A DNA stretch of 64,000 nt from Bacteroides luhongzhouii (lineage in GTDB: Bacteria; Bacteroidota; Bacteroidia; Bacteroidales; Bacteroidaceae), in NCBI RefSeq assembly GCF_009193295.2, contig NZ_CP059973.1, forward strand, positions 4,402,001 to 4,466,000, read 5' to 3'. Shown here piece after piece: positions 17,267 through 25,065 of the stretch. A program made the translations under genes and the position numbers. Under the pieces are notes generated by a model that saw only the letters and a list, made by a program, of their open reading frames with translations, had not been told where the DNA came from and made no database searches. Numbering within the stretch: the first letter of the stretch is position 1; each line of letters opens with the position of its first letter.

Positions 17267-18436
17267 ATGATGAAGAAAATACTGTTACTAGGTTCTGGAG
17301 AACTAGGAAAAGAATTTGTAATTTCAGCTCAACGTAAAGGTCAGCACATCATTGCCTGCGACTCATACGCGGGAGCACCTGCTATGCAAGTGGCTGATGA
17401 ATTTGAAGTATTCGATATGCTGAACGGTGAAGAACTGGAGCGAGCCGTAAAAAAACACCAGCCGGACATTATCGTTCCGGAGATTGAAGCAATCCGCACG
17501 GAACGTTTGTATGACTTCGAAAAAGAAGGCATCCAGGTAGTTCCCAGCGCCCGCGCCGTGAACTTCACAATGAATCGTAAAGCTATCCGCGACCTTGCCG
17601 CTAAAGAGCTCGGACTAAAAACTGCCAAATACTTCTATGCCAAAACATTGGACGAGCTGAAAGAAGCTGCCGCTAAAATCGGCTTCCCTTGTGTCGTTAA
17701 ACCGCTAATGTCATCCTCCGGCAAAGGACAGTCGCTGGTGAAAAGCGCCGACGAACTCGAACATGCATGGGAATACGGATGCAGCGGAAGCCGTGGTGAT
17801 ATCCGCGAGCTTATCATTGAAGAATTTATCAAATTCGACAGCGAAATCACCCTGCTCACCGTTACTCAGAAGAACGGGCCTACCCTGTTCTGCCCTCCTA
17901 TCGGACACGTGCAGAAAGGTGGCGATTATCGCGAAAGTTTCCAGCCTGCACACATCGATCCCGCACATTTGAAAGAAGCGGAAGAGATGGCAGAAAAAGT
18001 AACCCGTGCGCTGACAGGCGCAGGACTTTGGGGAGTTGAGTTCTTCCTAAGCCACGAAAACGGAGTCTATTTCTCCGAACTTTCTCCACGCCCCCACGAT
18101 ACCGGCATGGTGACTTTGGCAGGAACACAAAATCTGAATGAATTTGAATTGCATCTGCGTGCCGTGCTCGGTCTGCCTATTCCGTGCATCAAGCAAGAAC
18201 GGATAGGCGCAAGTGCCGTCATTCTCTCTCCGATTGCCAGTCAGGAGCGCCCTCAATATCGTGGACTGGAAGAAGTGACCAAAGAAGAAGATACCTATCT
18301 CCGCATTTTCGGCAAACCGTTTACACGTGTCAACCGTCGTATGGGTGTGGTGCTTTGCTACGCTCCGCTCGATGCTGATTTGGATGCGTTGCGCGACAAG
18401 GCTAAGAGAATTGCAGAGAAAGTAGAAGTTTATTAA
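17267..18436 (+). CDS. purT: Formate-dependent phosphoribosylglycinamide formyltransferase
   Basis: ATP-grasp enzyme making formyl-GAR from GAR, formate and ATP in purine synthesis, 389 residues. Visible are the N-terminal GSGELGKEF loop (9-17), the [11 protein letters not shown] segment, the ATP-grasp core ([17 protein letters not shown] at about 144-158, then [15 protein letters not shown]) and the metal site region [11 protein letters not shown] ... [13 protein letters not shown]. It provides a folate-independent route. Length matches E. coli PurT (392). Followed 21 bases later by a GNAT gene. Confidence 0.96.
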   Translation: MMKKILLLGSGELGKEFVISAQRKGQHIIACDSYAGAPAMQVADEFEVFDMLNGEELERAVKKHQPDIIVPEIEAIRTERLYDFEKEGIQVVPSARAVNFTMNRKAIRDLAAKELGLKTAKYFYAKTLDELKEAAAKIGFPCVVKPLMSSSGKGQSLVKSADELEHAWEYGCSGSRGDIRELIIEEFIKFDSEITLLTVTQKNGPTLFCPPIGHVQKGGDYRESFQPAHIDPAHLKEAEEMAEKVTRALTGAGLWGVEFFLSHENGVYFSELSPRPHDTGMVTLAGTQNLNEFELHLRAVLGLPIPCIKQERIGASAVILSPIASQERPQYRGLEEVTKEEDTYLRIFGKPFTRVNRRMGVVLCYAPLDADLDALRDKAKRIAEKVEVY

Positions 18437-18457
18437 TACAAGAAATTCAAAGATAAG

Positions 18458-18934
18458 ATGAATAGAATCCGCCAGGTAAACCTGTCTGATATTCCAGCAT
18501 TGCAAGAGCTATATCAGCATACAATTCTGACTGTGAACCGAAAAGATTATACAGACGAAGAAGTAGCAGATTGGGCTTCGTGCGGAGACGATACATCACA
18601 TTGGGGTGAGCTTTTCGAAGAGCAACATTATGTGGTTGCAGAAAACGAAGAAGGCGTGATTATAGGCTTTGGCTCTGTCAACGATGACGGATATATGCAC
18701 ACACTGTTTGTTCATAAGGATTTTCAGCATCAAGGCGTTGCGACATCTTTGTATAAATATCTCGAAGCATACGCACGAGAAAGAGGTGCGAAAAAATTAA
18801 CATCGGAGGTTAGCATCACGGCAAAACCATTTTTCGAGAAACAAGGTTTTCAAGTCGATAAAGAACAAAAGCGGAAAGCTAATCAAATGCGTCTGACCAA
18901 TTATAAGATGAGTAAAAAGCTCTCCTTTTATTAA
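18458..18934 (+). CDS. GNAT-family N-acetyltransferase
   Basis: Acetyl-CoA-dependent acetyltransferase of 158 residues. The pyrophosphate-binding motif HKDFQHQGVATSLYKYLE is near residue 86, preceded by the beta strand GYMHTLFV and followed by LTSEVSITAKPFFEKQGF, the usual C-terminal GNAT pattern. It probably shares the purT transcript (21-base gap) and ends just before a strong terminator. The acceptor substrate is unknown. Confidence 0.88.
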   Translation: MNRIRQVNLSDIPALQELYQHTILTVNRKDYTDEEVADWASCGDDTSHWGELFEEQHYVVAENEEGVIIGFGSVNDDGYMHTLFVHKDFQHQGVATSLYKYLEAYARERGAKKLTSEVSITAKPFFEKQGFQVDKEQKRKANQMRLTNYKMSKKLSFY

Positions 18935-18940
18935 TAAGAA

Positions 18941-18986
18941 AACTCCAACCAATGCGACTTTATCCGTCACTTGGTTGGAGTTTTTT
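18941..18986 (+). terminator. Rho-independent terminator after purT-GNAT
   Basis: A perfect 12-bp stem, AACTCCAACCAA (18941-18952) with TTGGTTGGAGTT (18971-18982), followed by T residues to 18986. Confidence 0.9.
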
Positions 18987-19167
18987 CTTTCAGCCTTACG
19001 CCCATTCGGTTTCAGCATCAAAAAAAGACAAGCCTTCACCCACTCTTCCCGTTCTATCCCACCATTCCCGTTCAGGTCGGGACTTAAATCCTATGCCCAT
19101 GACTATAGCATCTGAATGCTATCATGATTCAAAATGATGTGCCCGACGTAGCTGAACTGGAAGGACG

Positions 19168-19311
19168 ATGGAAGGATGGGCAGAAAGAAAAGCGGAAGGC
19201 GAAAAGAACAGTCAAATCGAGATAGCTTGTAAAATGAAAGAAATGAGACTTACTACCGAAATGATTATGCAAGGCACCGGATTATCGGCAGAAGAGATCA
19301 ACGCCTTATAA
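19168..19311 (+). pseudogene. C-terminal remnant of an Rpn-type PD-(D/E)XK nuclease/transposase-like gene
   Basis: 47 codons survive. They show the family's tail: a charged EGEKN stretch, an amphipathic helix (IACKMKEMRLTTEMIMQGTG) and the ending LSAEEINAL. Just upstream, in another frame, AELEGR looks like the preceding part, so a frameshift and a large deletion are likely. The nuclease domain itself is gone. Rpn proteins promote recombination and occur in many scattered copies in Bacteroides; this copy is dead. Confidence 0.6.
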
Positions 19312-19366
19312 TATATCCATAAAATAAATCCCTACGAAGAATCGGTATCGGATGATTACAACAAAA

Positions 19367-20521
19367 CTACCGTTTCTTACTCAAGAAACGTTTAGCCAAA
19401 TATTTACGGACCGGTTCATCATACAGTTTCAGACACAGATAAGCAAGCACGATACTTAAGACAAAGACGCACACGGCTACATGCCAAGTCTCTCCCAACG
19501 TATAGAGCTTATTCTCAATCAGCCATGCATAAAACAGGTACATCAACGGATAATGGATCACATAAACCGGATAGGATATATCTCCCAGAAATTTGCATAT
19601 CTTTGTCGATTGCACGTCCGTAGTAGTGCCCGACGCTCCTATCCACAGAATGATAGGGAAAGCCACAATCACACAAAACGCTTCATAAACACCATTCATG
19701 CAAAGCGGCTCCATTCCTTCGAGATAAGGAACAGAGAACAGGGAAATCAATGTAATGGTACATATCCAAAATGCACCTTTCACCTTCATAGGCTTGAAGT
19801 TACGCGACATCAACATACCCAACGAGAAAGGGAAAAGCATACGTAGGGAGCCGCCCAGGAAGTTAACCCCGTCCAGCGTCCAGCCCACTCCTATATTTCC
19901 ATAAGTGGAGACATTGAAGACAGCGAACGACGCCAACGCTGCGCCCAGCAACACCACAAACACCGTCAGCGCCTTATTGGACAAGCGGCGGATGAACAGC
20001 GCATACAGGATATTACCGATATACTCGAAAAACAACGACCAGCAAGGACCGTTCAACGGAAACATCTCACCGTTACCACGAACCTCGTATCCTACACCCG
20101 GCATGGCAGGAATGAAGAATATCGTGCAAAGAAGAGACAGCATTATCATGGAGATGGCTACGTGTGTTCCGTCCCATTGTACACTGCCCTGAAGGCAAAA
20201 CGCAACGACACCCAACACGGCACCCATAACGACCATCGGATGAAGACGAATCAAACGGCGTTTAAAGAAATCTTTCATGGTGAGACTCTTGCCCCAACGG
20301 TCGTCATAAGCGTAACCGATTACAAAACCCGAAAGGATAAAGAAGAAATCCACGGCAAGATAACCGTGATTGAGAGTCTCAATATTGCCACCACTGGCAA
20401 AAGCGTAGCCCTCGAATACATGATACCATATCACCATAAGAGCCGCTACACCGCGAAGTCCGTCAAGAAGATCATAATGTGCTTTGGTGTCTGCAAAGGC
20501 TGAAGAAGAAATATTCGACAT
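19367..20521 (-). CDS. Acyltransferase-3 family membrane protein
   Basis: A 384-residue integral membrane O-acyltransferase (OatA/NodX type) with about ten TM helices. The family opening LLDGLRGVAALMVIWYHVFEG (19-39) holds the conserved Arg and His. GYLAVDFFFILSGFVIGYAY follows, and PLNGPCWSLFFEYIGNILYA is the later signature. It transfers an acyl group to a surface sugar in characterised relatives. No glycan genes are adjacent, so the acceptor is unknown. Confidence 0.92.
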   Translation of the reverse strand: MSNISSSAFADTKAHYDLLDGLRGVAALMVIWYHVFEGYAFASGGNIETLNHGYLAVDFFFILSGFVIGYAYDDRWGKSLTMKDFFKRRLIRLHPMVVMGAVLGVVAFCLQGSVQWDGTHVAISMIMLSLLCTIFFIPAMPGVGYEVRGNGEMFPLNGPCWSLFFEYIGNILYALFIRRLSNKALTVFVVLLGAALASFAVFNVSTYGNIGVGWTLDGVNFLGGSLRMLFPFSLGMLMSRNFKPMKVKGAFWICTITLISLFSVPYLEGMEPLCMNGVYEAFCVIVAFPIILWIGASGTTTDVQSTKICKFLGDISYPVYVIHYPLMYLFYAWLIENKLYTLGETWHVAVCVFVLSIVLAYLCLKLYDEPVRKYLAKRFLSKKR

Positions 20522-20614
20522 CTGTTTTTCTATTAGTTATTATTTTCAGATGGCAAAGATACAGTTTGCAAAACGAAGTTCTTTTGCTTAAAAGCAAAAA
20601 AGCCCCGCCAAAAA

Positions 20615-21178
20615 CTATTTTTTAGCACGTACCCGGCTAAGCGTGTAGATAGAAATACCCAAAAAGGCAGCCACATACTTCAGCTTCACCCGGTTTATCA
20701 GTCCGGGATAACGACGGTTGAACTGCTCGTACCGTTCTTTGGGCGAAAGCTGAAGCCGTTCCACAAACATGTGGCTAAGCTCTTTATTGACATTCTGGTG
20801 TAAGATGCGCCCCCAGTTGGCTATGTCGATATAGGTTTCGTAGAGCATATTCAGCTTGTCGATATGGATGACGTAGATTTTGCAATCAGAAAGCGTTTCA
20901 ATGCTCTCCACCGACGGTTGCTGATAGTAGAGCGAATCCATGCCGAACGTAACGTCGCCTTCTAGCGTGAACCACGTAGTAGTATCCTGCCCATTGTGGT
21001 GGAATACGGAACGGGCAATGCCCTCTTCAATGAAATAGACCAGGCGGTCTGTCACCCCCGACTGGACGATATAGGTATCTTTAGGATAATATCGCAGTTC
21101 CATATTTGCTTGAAGCGCCTGAAGCGCTTCATCGGATACCGGATAGATTTCTCTGATTTTATGAATGATGTTTTCCAT
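20615..21178 (-). CDS. Crp/Fnr-family regulator (cyclic-nucleotide-binding fold)
   Basis: A 187-residue protein with an N-terminal beta-roll (YPKDTYIVQSGVTDRLVYFIEEG, 32-54; WFTLEGDVTFGMDSLYYQQPS) and a short C-terminal HTH (YVAAFLGISIYTLSRVRAK). No Cys cluster for Fe-S is seen. This short form is common in Bacteroidetes. It may form a unit with the acyltransferase downstream (93 bases) but has no visible target site. Confidence 0.88.
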   Translation of the reverse strand: MENIIHKIREIYPVSDEALQALQANMELRYYPKDTYIVQSGVTDRLVYFIEEGIARSVFHHNGQDTTTWFTLEGDVTFGMDSLYYQQPSVESIETLSDCKIYVIHIDKLNMLYETYIDIANWGRILHQNVNKELSHMFVERLQLSPKERYEQFNRRYPGLINRVKLKYVAAFLGISIYTLSRVRAKK

Positions 21179-21220
21179 CTTGAGATTCCTTACTTGATTC
21201 GACAGATTACCAGACGGACC

Positions 21221-22615
21221 TCAATGACGCACTTTAGGATACTTATTATTGAAACGGAACCCTAAGCCGAGCATCAAATAATTAGGTGTCTGAAAGTTTT
21301 GGAGATTGTAACCGATGTGAAGGAAAGAGTTGCGCGTCACGTCTATCTTCAACGCAAAGACCTGATACAACCCCCGCAAATCGCCACGTCCCAGCACATT
21401 CGTTCCCAAACCGACACCGATGGTAAAAAACGGCATTACGTACTCCGCCCGTCCCGAAAGTCCGAGAGCAAGCTGATGCTGAATGCCCGGCACAAAAAAC
21501 CTGCGTCTGGAAGTCCCGCTGCCTCCATCGTAATCGTACTCCACAATTCGGTCTTCGGTGTACACATTGGCACTACCGTCATAGACACCGTCTAGCGAGA
21601 GGCCGAATCGCAGCTTATAATTGAGGTTGTACATCGGAGCAAAGTTGAATCCCGCCACGGGGTAACTGCCCGGCGAGGCTATCTGCTTCCCGCTTTCTAC
21701 GTACACGCCTTTCCGTCTCCACGAGCCGAACAACACAAGGTCGTAACTAATATGACGGGGAAAACGGGAAATATACGGCTTGACCAAAGACTTGGTCAGG
21801 TCGGATTCTTCACGGTTGAAGTTGTACACCAGACCGATTTTCGCTCCGGTAGTGTTCACTCCTGCGTTGGGGAATTTGGTGTTACCGTTGGAGAAATGCG
21901 TAAAATCTCCGCCGATGATAAAATCGAAATAACGGGAAAGCGACCAATTGAGGTAGATACCTGCATTGAGAAATGCGTTCACCCGTGAACCTACCGCTCC
22001 ATTGTAGGAGTTGTAATCGTTATCGTATGGTTTCCATCCGGCGGAAAGACCGAAATTCCACTCGTAATTGAGCGAAAGACGGGGATTGAAACGGGCTATG
22101 CGTGCACCTTGAAAGACGTAGAACGTCACCGGGTCACCGAGTTGCTTACGGTCGCCAAAGGTGGTGACGGCCAAGCCGAAGCCTTGGTAGGCTCCACCGT
22201 AGATACGGTCGGCACAGGTGTTGGGGCGAAACTTAAAGGAATATTTCAGATGAGCGGCAAAGGAACTTTGAATGGGCTTCCACCGTTCGTTCTCTCCTTG
22301 CAGGAAAGGATTGGTGGGGAACACGTATTGCGGCCGGGCTTCTATCCCCAACCGATGAATGAACCGATGGGGAACATAGGGAACTACCGTGTCCATGCCA
22401 CATTGCGGGAAACTGTTGCGCCGGAATCCATGAAGTTCTTCCTGCAATCTACGCACTTCTTCACGAAGTTCGCGGACGTCTTGCCGGAGCTGCTCCACGT
22501 CTTGCCTGACCTCTTTCATCTCCTGCCCCACTTCTTGCGCGCACAACGAAGCAGCAGGGAAAAGCAAGGCGGAACAGAATAGGACGATTTCCCGTCTGGG
22601 TATCTTTACTCTCAT
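21221..22615 (-). CDS. Outer-membrane beta-barrel protein with N-terminal coiled coil
   Basis: A 464-residue secreted protein. The signal peptide is IVLFCSALLFPAASLCAQ. Then comes a heptad-type coiled coil (about 30-62: MKEVRQDVEQLRQDVRELRE and on). The remaining 390 residues alternate polar and aromatic residues as in an outer-membrane barrel (SYEWNF-, YNLNYKLRFGLSLDG-type strands) and end LMLGLGFRFNNKY. The fold resembles lipid A deacylase PagL/acyloxyacyl-hydrolase-like barrels in look, but I see no safe active-site match. Function unknown. Confidence 0.75.
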   Translation of the reverse strand: MRVKIPRREIVLFCSALLFPAASLCAQEVGQEMKEVRQDVEQLRQDVRELREEVRRLQEELHGFRRNSFPQCGMDTVVPYVPHRFIHRLGIEARPQYVFPTNPFLQGENERWKPIQSSFAAHLKYSFKFRPNTCADRIYGGAYQGFGLAVTTFGDRKQLGDPVTFYVFQGARIARFNPRLSLNYEWNFGLSAGWKPYDNDYNSYNGAVGSRVNAFLNAGIYLNWSLSRYFDFIIGGDFTHFSNGNTKFPNAGVNTTGAKIGLVYNFNREESDLTKSLVKPYISRFPRHISYDLVLFGSWRRKGVYVESGKQIASPGSYPVAGFNFAPMYNLNYKLRFGLSLDGVYDGSANVYTEDRIVEYDYDGGSGTSRRRFFVPGIQHQLALGLSGRAEYVMPFFTIGVGLGTNVLGRGDLRGLYQVFALKIDVTRNSFLHIGYNLQNFQTPNYLMLGLGFRFNNKYPKVRH

Positions 22616-22650
22616 ATAATAGCTTGGTTAGTCTTTTTTCAGAACGAAGT

Positions 22651-23274
22651 TTATAAATGGAGCTTCTCAATAAACTGCGCTACATGATAGCCATCCATCA
22701 ATCCATGATGGCAAGTGACGGAAACGGGCATCAGCAACCTTTCTCCTTCGCGGAAGTATTTACCGGTGGAGATTTTGGGAACGCTGTCGCCCGAACGCAT
22801 ATTGGCGGGATGCTTCATATCGGTGAAAGAAAGCCACGGCACAGCCGAATAATGAATGGCATTGGGATGAAACGTACCTCCTTTGTTGAGTCCCGTAGTG
22901 GCTTGCAGACGTTCCATCTCGGCTTTTGCTTGACGAATAAAGACGAGTTCGTCCGGATCGTATTCAAAGGCGGCAAAAGAAAAGGTGTGGTCGGCACGGG
23001 CCACAGTGGCTTCGGGCAGAAGACTATCATAGCACACCACTCGATCGCCTTCGATACGGTAGCGGAACTCTTCCACGGCAGCTGCGGCAGTCACAATGCG
23101 GTGAAGGACGAGCAGGGAAAAGGAAACACCTTTGTCTTTGGCTTCCTGATACGCGCACGTACAATCTACATTGACCGTCACTCCAAAAAACGGATCGTCA
23201 AAAGCACTGAAATGTTCGTAATGTTCTCTTCTGTTCCAAGTAGCAATATCAATGATCTTCTCTATCTGATTCAT
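22651..23274 (-). CDS. CatA-like chloramphenicol acetyltransferase family protein
   Basis: A 207-residue CAT-fold acetyltransferase. The catalytic His motif is intact (VTCHHGLMDGYHVAQFIE near the C terminus), as are the N-terminal WNRREHYEHF and PFFGVTVNVD motifs. The start at 23274 (MNQIEK) is preferred over a GTG three codons upstream. Chromosomal CAT-like proteins of this type are widespread in Bacteroides and do not by themselves show resistance; the natural acceptor may differ. The barrel gene follows 35 bases after its stop. Confidence 0.85.
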   Translation of the reverse strand: MNQIEKIIDIATWNRREHYEHFSAFDDPFFGVTVNVDCTCAYQEAKDKGVSFSLLVLHRIVTAAAAVEEFRYRIEGDRVVCYDSLLPEATVARADHTFSFAAFEYDPDELVFIRQAKAEMERLQATTGLNKGGTFHPNAIHYSAVPWLSFTDMKHPANMRSGDSVPKISTGKYFREGERLLMPVSVTCHHGLMDGYHVAQFIEKLHL

Positions 23275-23295
23275 TCTAAACACTCTTTTTTAAGT

Positions 23296-23325
23296 TTCAC
23301 CACAGAGGGCACAGGGGACACAGAG
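23296..23325. repeat. Intergenic inverted repeat, left arm
   Basis: TTCACCACAGAGGGCACA... matches the reverse complement of 23408-23437 except for a few bases. The same CACAGAGGACACAGAG-type word occurs as an intergenic repeat in many bacteria. Confidence 0.8.
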
Positions 23326-23407
23326 ATTTTATAGAGTTTTTATAGAACTTTTTCACCGGATTAATGCTATTGATTCCATTGCTTCCGGTCTTACCTTACC
23401 GAAAAAA

Positions 23408-23437
23408 CTCTGTGTCCTTTGTGTCCTCTGTGGTGAA
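23408..23437. repeat. Intergenic inverted repeat, right arm
   Basis: CTCTGTGTCCTTTGTGTC... ends TGGTGAA five bases before the DUF4301 stop. With the left arm it can form a long stem around an 82-base loop, between two minus-strand genes. Confidence 0.8.
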
Positions 23438-23441
23438 TAAA

Positions 23442-24959
23442 TTACTGATGTTGCTCACGCAACAAGTCATTCACTGTCTTCACCGGGTTAAAGGTAGAAA
23501 GAGGAACTTCTACAAAGACGGTATTCCAGTCGCTCATCGCACCATTCCACAAGCCGGGAAGTTCGAGGGCTTTCAGGTCTTTACCGTTCTTCGATTTGTA
23601 GGAGATGAAGCCGGTGGCTTTATCTACATATTTCACCAGGTCGAATTTATGTCCTTTATAATCACGCACAGCGCATACAAGATCTACCGGATTGAAGTGC
23701 GTACCCTTCTCGAACATTTCTTTCTTCTCCGGATCGTCCATGTCGATCTGCGAGCTTTCGAGAATTTGCAGGGAGATGGTTCCGTCGCTGTTGTAGGCAA
23801 GGAACGGACCACCGCCGGGTTCGCCTACGTTCTTCACCATTCCGCAGACACGCATCGGACGGTTGAACTTGTTTTTGAGGTAGATGGCCAGTACGGAGTC
23901 TTCGAGGTCTTTTGTTTCCGGGTTCTTGCAGAAGAGCTTCTTTTGCAGGAATTGAAGCATTTCCATCATCTGGTCGTGCGTATACTTACCGCTGTCGAGC
24001 AGCGTGAGGTATTCGAATACTTGTTTTTGCAGGGTCACGAGCACTCCGGCAATCAGTTTCTTATATGTAACGGTGTCGGCTTTCAAACGGTCGGGCACTA
24101 CGTTGTCGATGTTCTTGATGAAGATGATGTCTGCGTCCAAGTCGTTCAGGTTCTCAATCAGCGCGCCATGACCACCGGGACGGAACAGCAGTTTGCCGTT
24201 GTCGCGGAACGGTTGGTTGTCCATATCGGCAGCAATGGTGTCAGTACTTGGCTTCTGCTCGGAGAAGGTGATGTAATAGTCTACGCCGTAACGTTTGGCG
24301 AAGTCATCCACTTTTTCCGTCACGAGCTTCTTGAAAAGTTCGCGGTGTTCGGTAGACACGGTGAAGTGCACGTTCACTTTACCGCTCTTGCCGGCTGCAT
24401 ACAGAGCGCCTTCGGCAAGATGTTCCTCCATCGGAGTGCGGGAGCCTTCGGGATATTTATGGAATTTGAGCAGACCTTTCGGCAGTGCGCCATAGTTCAG
24501 TCCGGCAGTCTCCAGCAGGGCGGACACCACTGCTTTATAGTTGCCTTCTTCCATCAGTCCGGGAATGTCTTTTCCGGAGATACGCTGGCAGGCCACATTC
24601 AGGTCGTCATAGAAAGCAAAATTCTTGATTCCGTCAAAGAAGGCCTGCTCGAACTTGGTAGTCGGCTGGTCATAATCGGCGGACAGAAACTCGAATAGGT
24701 TCTTAAACATACGACTTGCAGCACCGGAGGCAGGCACAAACTTCACAACAGTCTTATCTGTGTTTGTATATGCGTCCCAGGCGGCCAGATAAGCCTTCTG
24801 TTCTTCTGCGTCGGGAGCTAATATGCCCTTTTCGATGGAAGCTGCCGCATCCAGTTTTAAAAAGGGAAATCCCGTCTGGAAGCATGCTAATTGTTCCGCA
24901 ATTTGCTCTTCCGTGATGCCTTTCTTGGCAAGCAACTCTTTGTCCTGTGTCGTTATCAT
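23442..24959 (-). CDS. DUF4301 family protein
   Basis: A 505-residue cytoplasmic protein found mainly in Bacteroidetes. Segments VKFVPASGAASRMFKNLFEF (74-93), FRPGGHGALIENLNDLDADIIFIKNIDNV and VCGMVKNVGEPGGGPFLAYN resemble nucleotidyltransferase-type sugar-phosphate loops (a GxxSRM loop and a GGHGAL/DNV motif), so a UDP-sugar pyrophosphorylase-like fold is possible. The activity is not established. Strong conservation suggests a housekeeping role. Confidence 0.85.
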   Translation of the reverse strand: MITTQDKELLAKKGITEEQIAEQLACFQTGFPFLKLDAAASIEKGILAPDAEEQKAYLAAWDAYTNTDKTVVKFVPASGAASRMFKNLFEFLSADYDQPTTKFEQAFFDGIKNFAFYDDLNVACQRISGKDIPGLMEEGNYKAVVSALLETAGLNYGALPKGLLKFHKYPEGSRTPMEEHLAEGALYAAGKSGKVNVHFTVSTEHRELFKKLVTEKVDDFAKRYGVDYYITFSEQKPSTDTIAADMDNQPFRDNGKLLFRPGGHGALIENLNDLDADIIFIKNIDNVVPDRLKADTVTYKKLIAGVLVTLQKQVFEYLTLLDSGKYTHDQMMEMLQFLQKKLFCKNPETKDLEDSVLAIYLKNKFNRPMRVCGMVKNVGEPGGGPFLAYNSDGTISLQILESSQIDMDDPEKKEMFEKGTHFNPVDLVCAVRDYKGHKFDLVKYVDKATGFISYKSKNGKDLKALELPGLWNGAMSDWNTVFVEVPLSTFNPVKTVNDLLREQHQ

Positions 24960-25065
24960 AATATCTAATTTTATTAATTGATGCCCAAAAATACAAAATG
25001 TTATTTACTTCTTGCCGAATAACCGGAAAAAAAACTACTTTTACATCGAATTAACAAGATTGAAT

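Noticed and set aside
22651-23274. An acquired chloramphenicol-resistance gene.
   Set aside because: No mobile element, no composition shift and chromosomal neighbours; CAT-like housekeeping proteins are common in Bacteroides.
23364-24698. A 444-codon frame opposite the DUF4301 gene.
   Set aside because: It is antisense to a well-conserved family and its composition (Val/Phe/His-rich) is that of a shadow frame.
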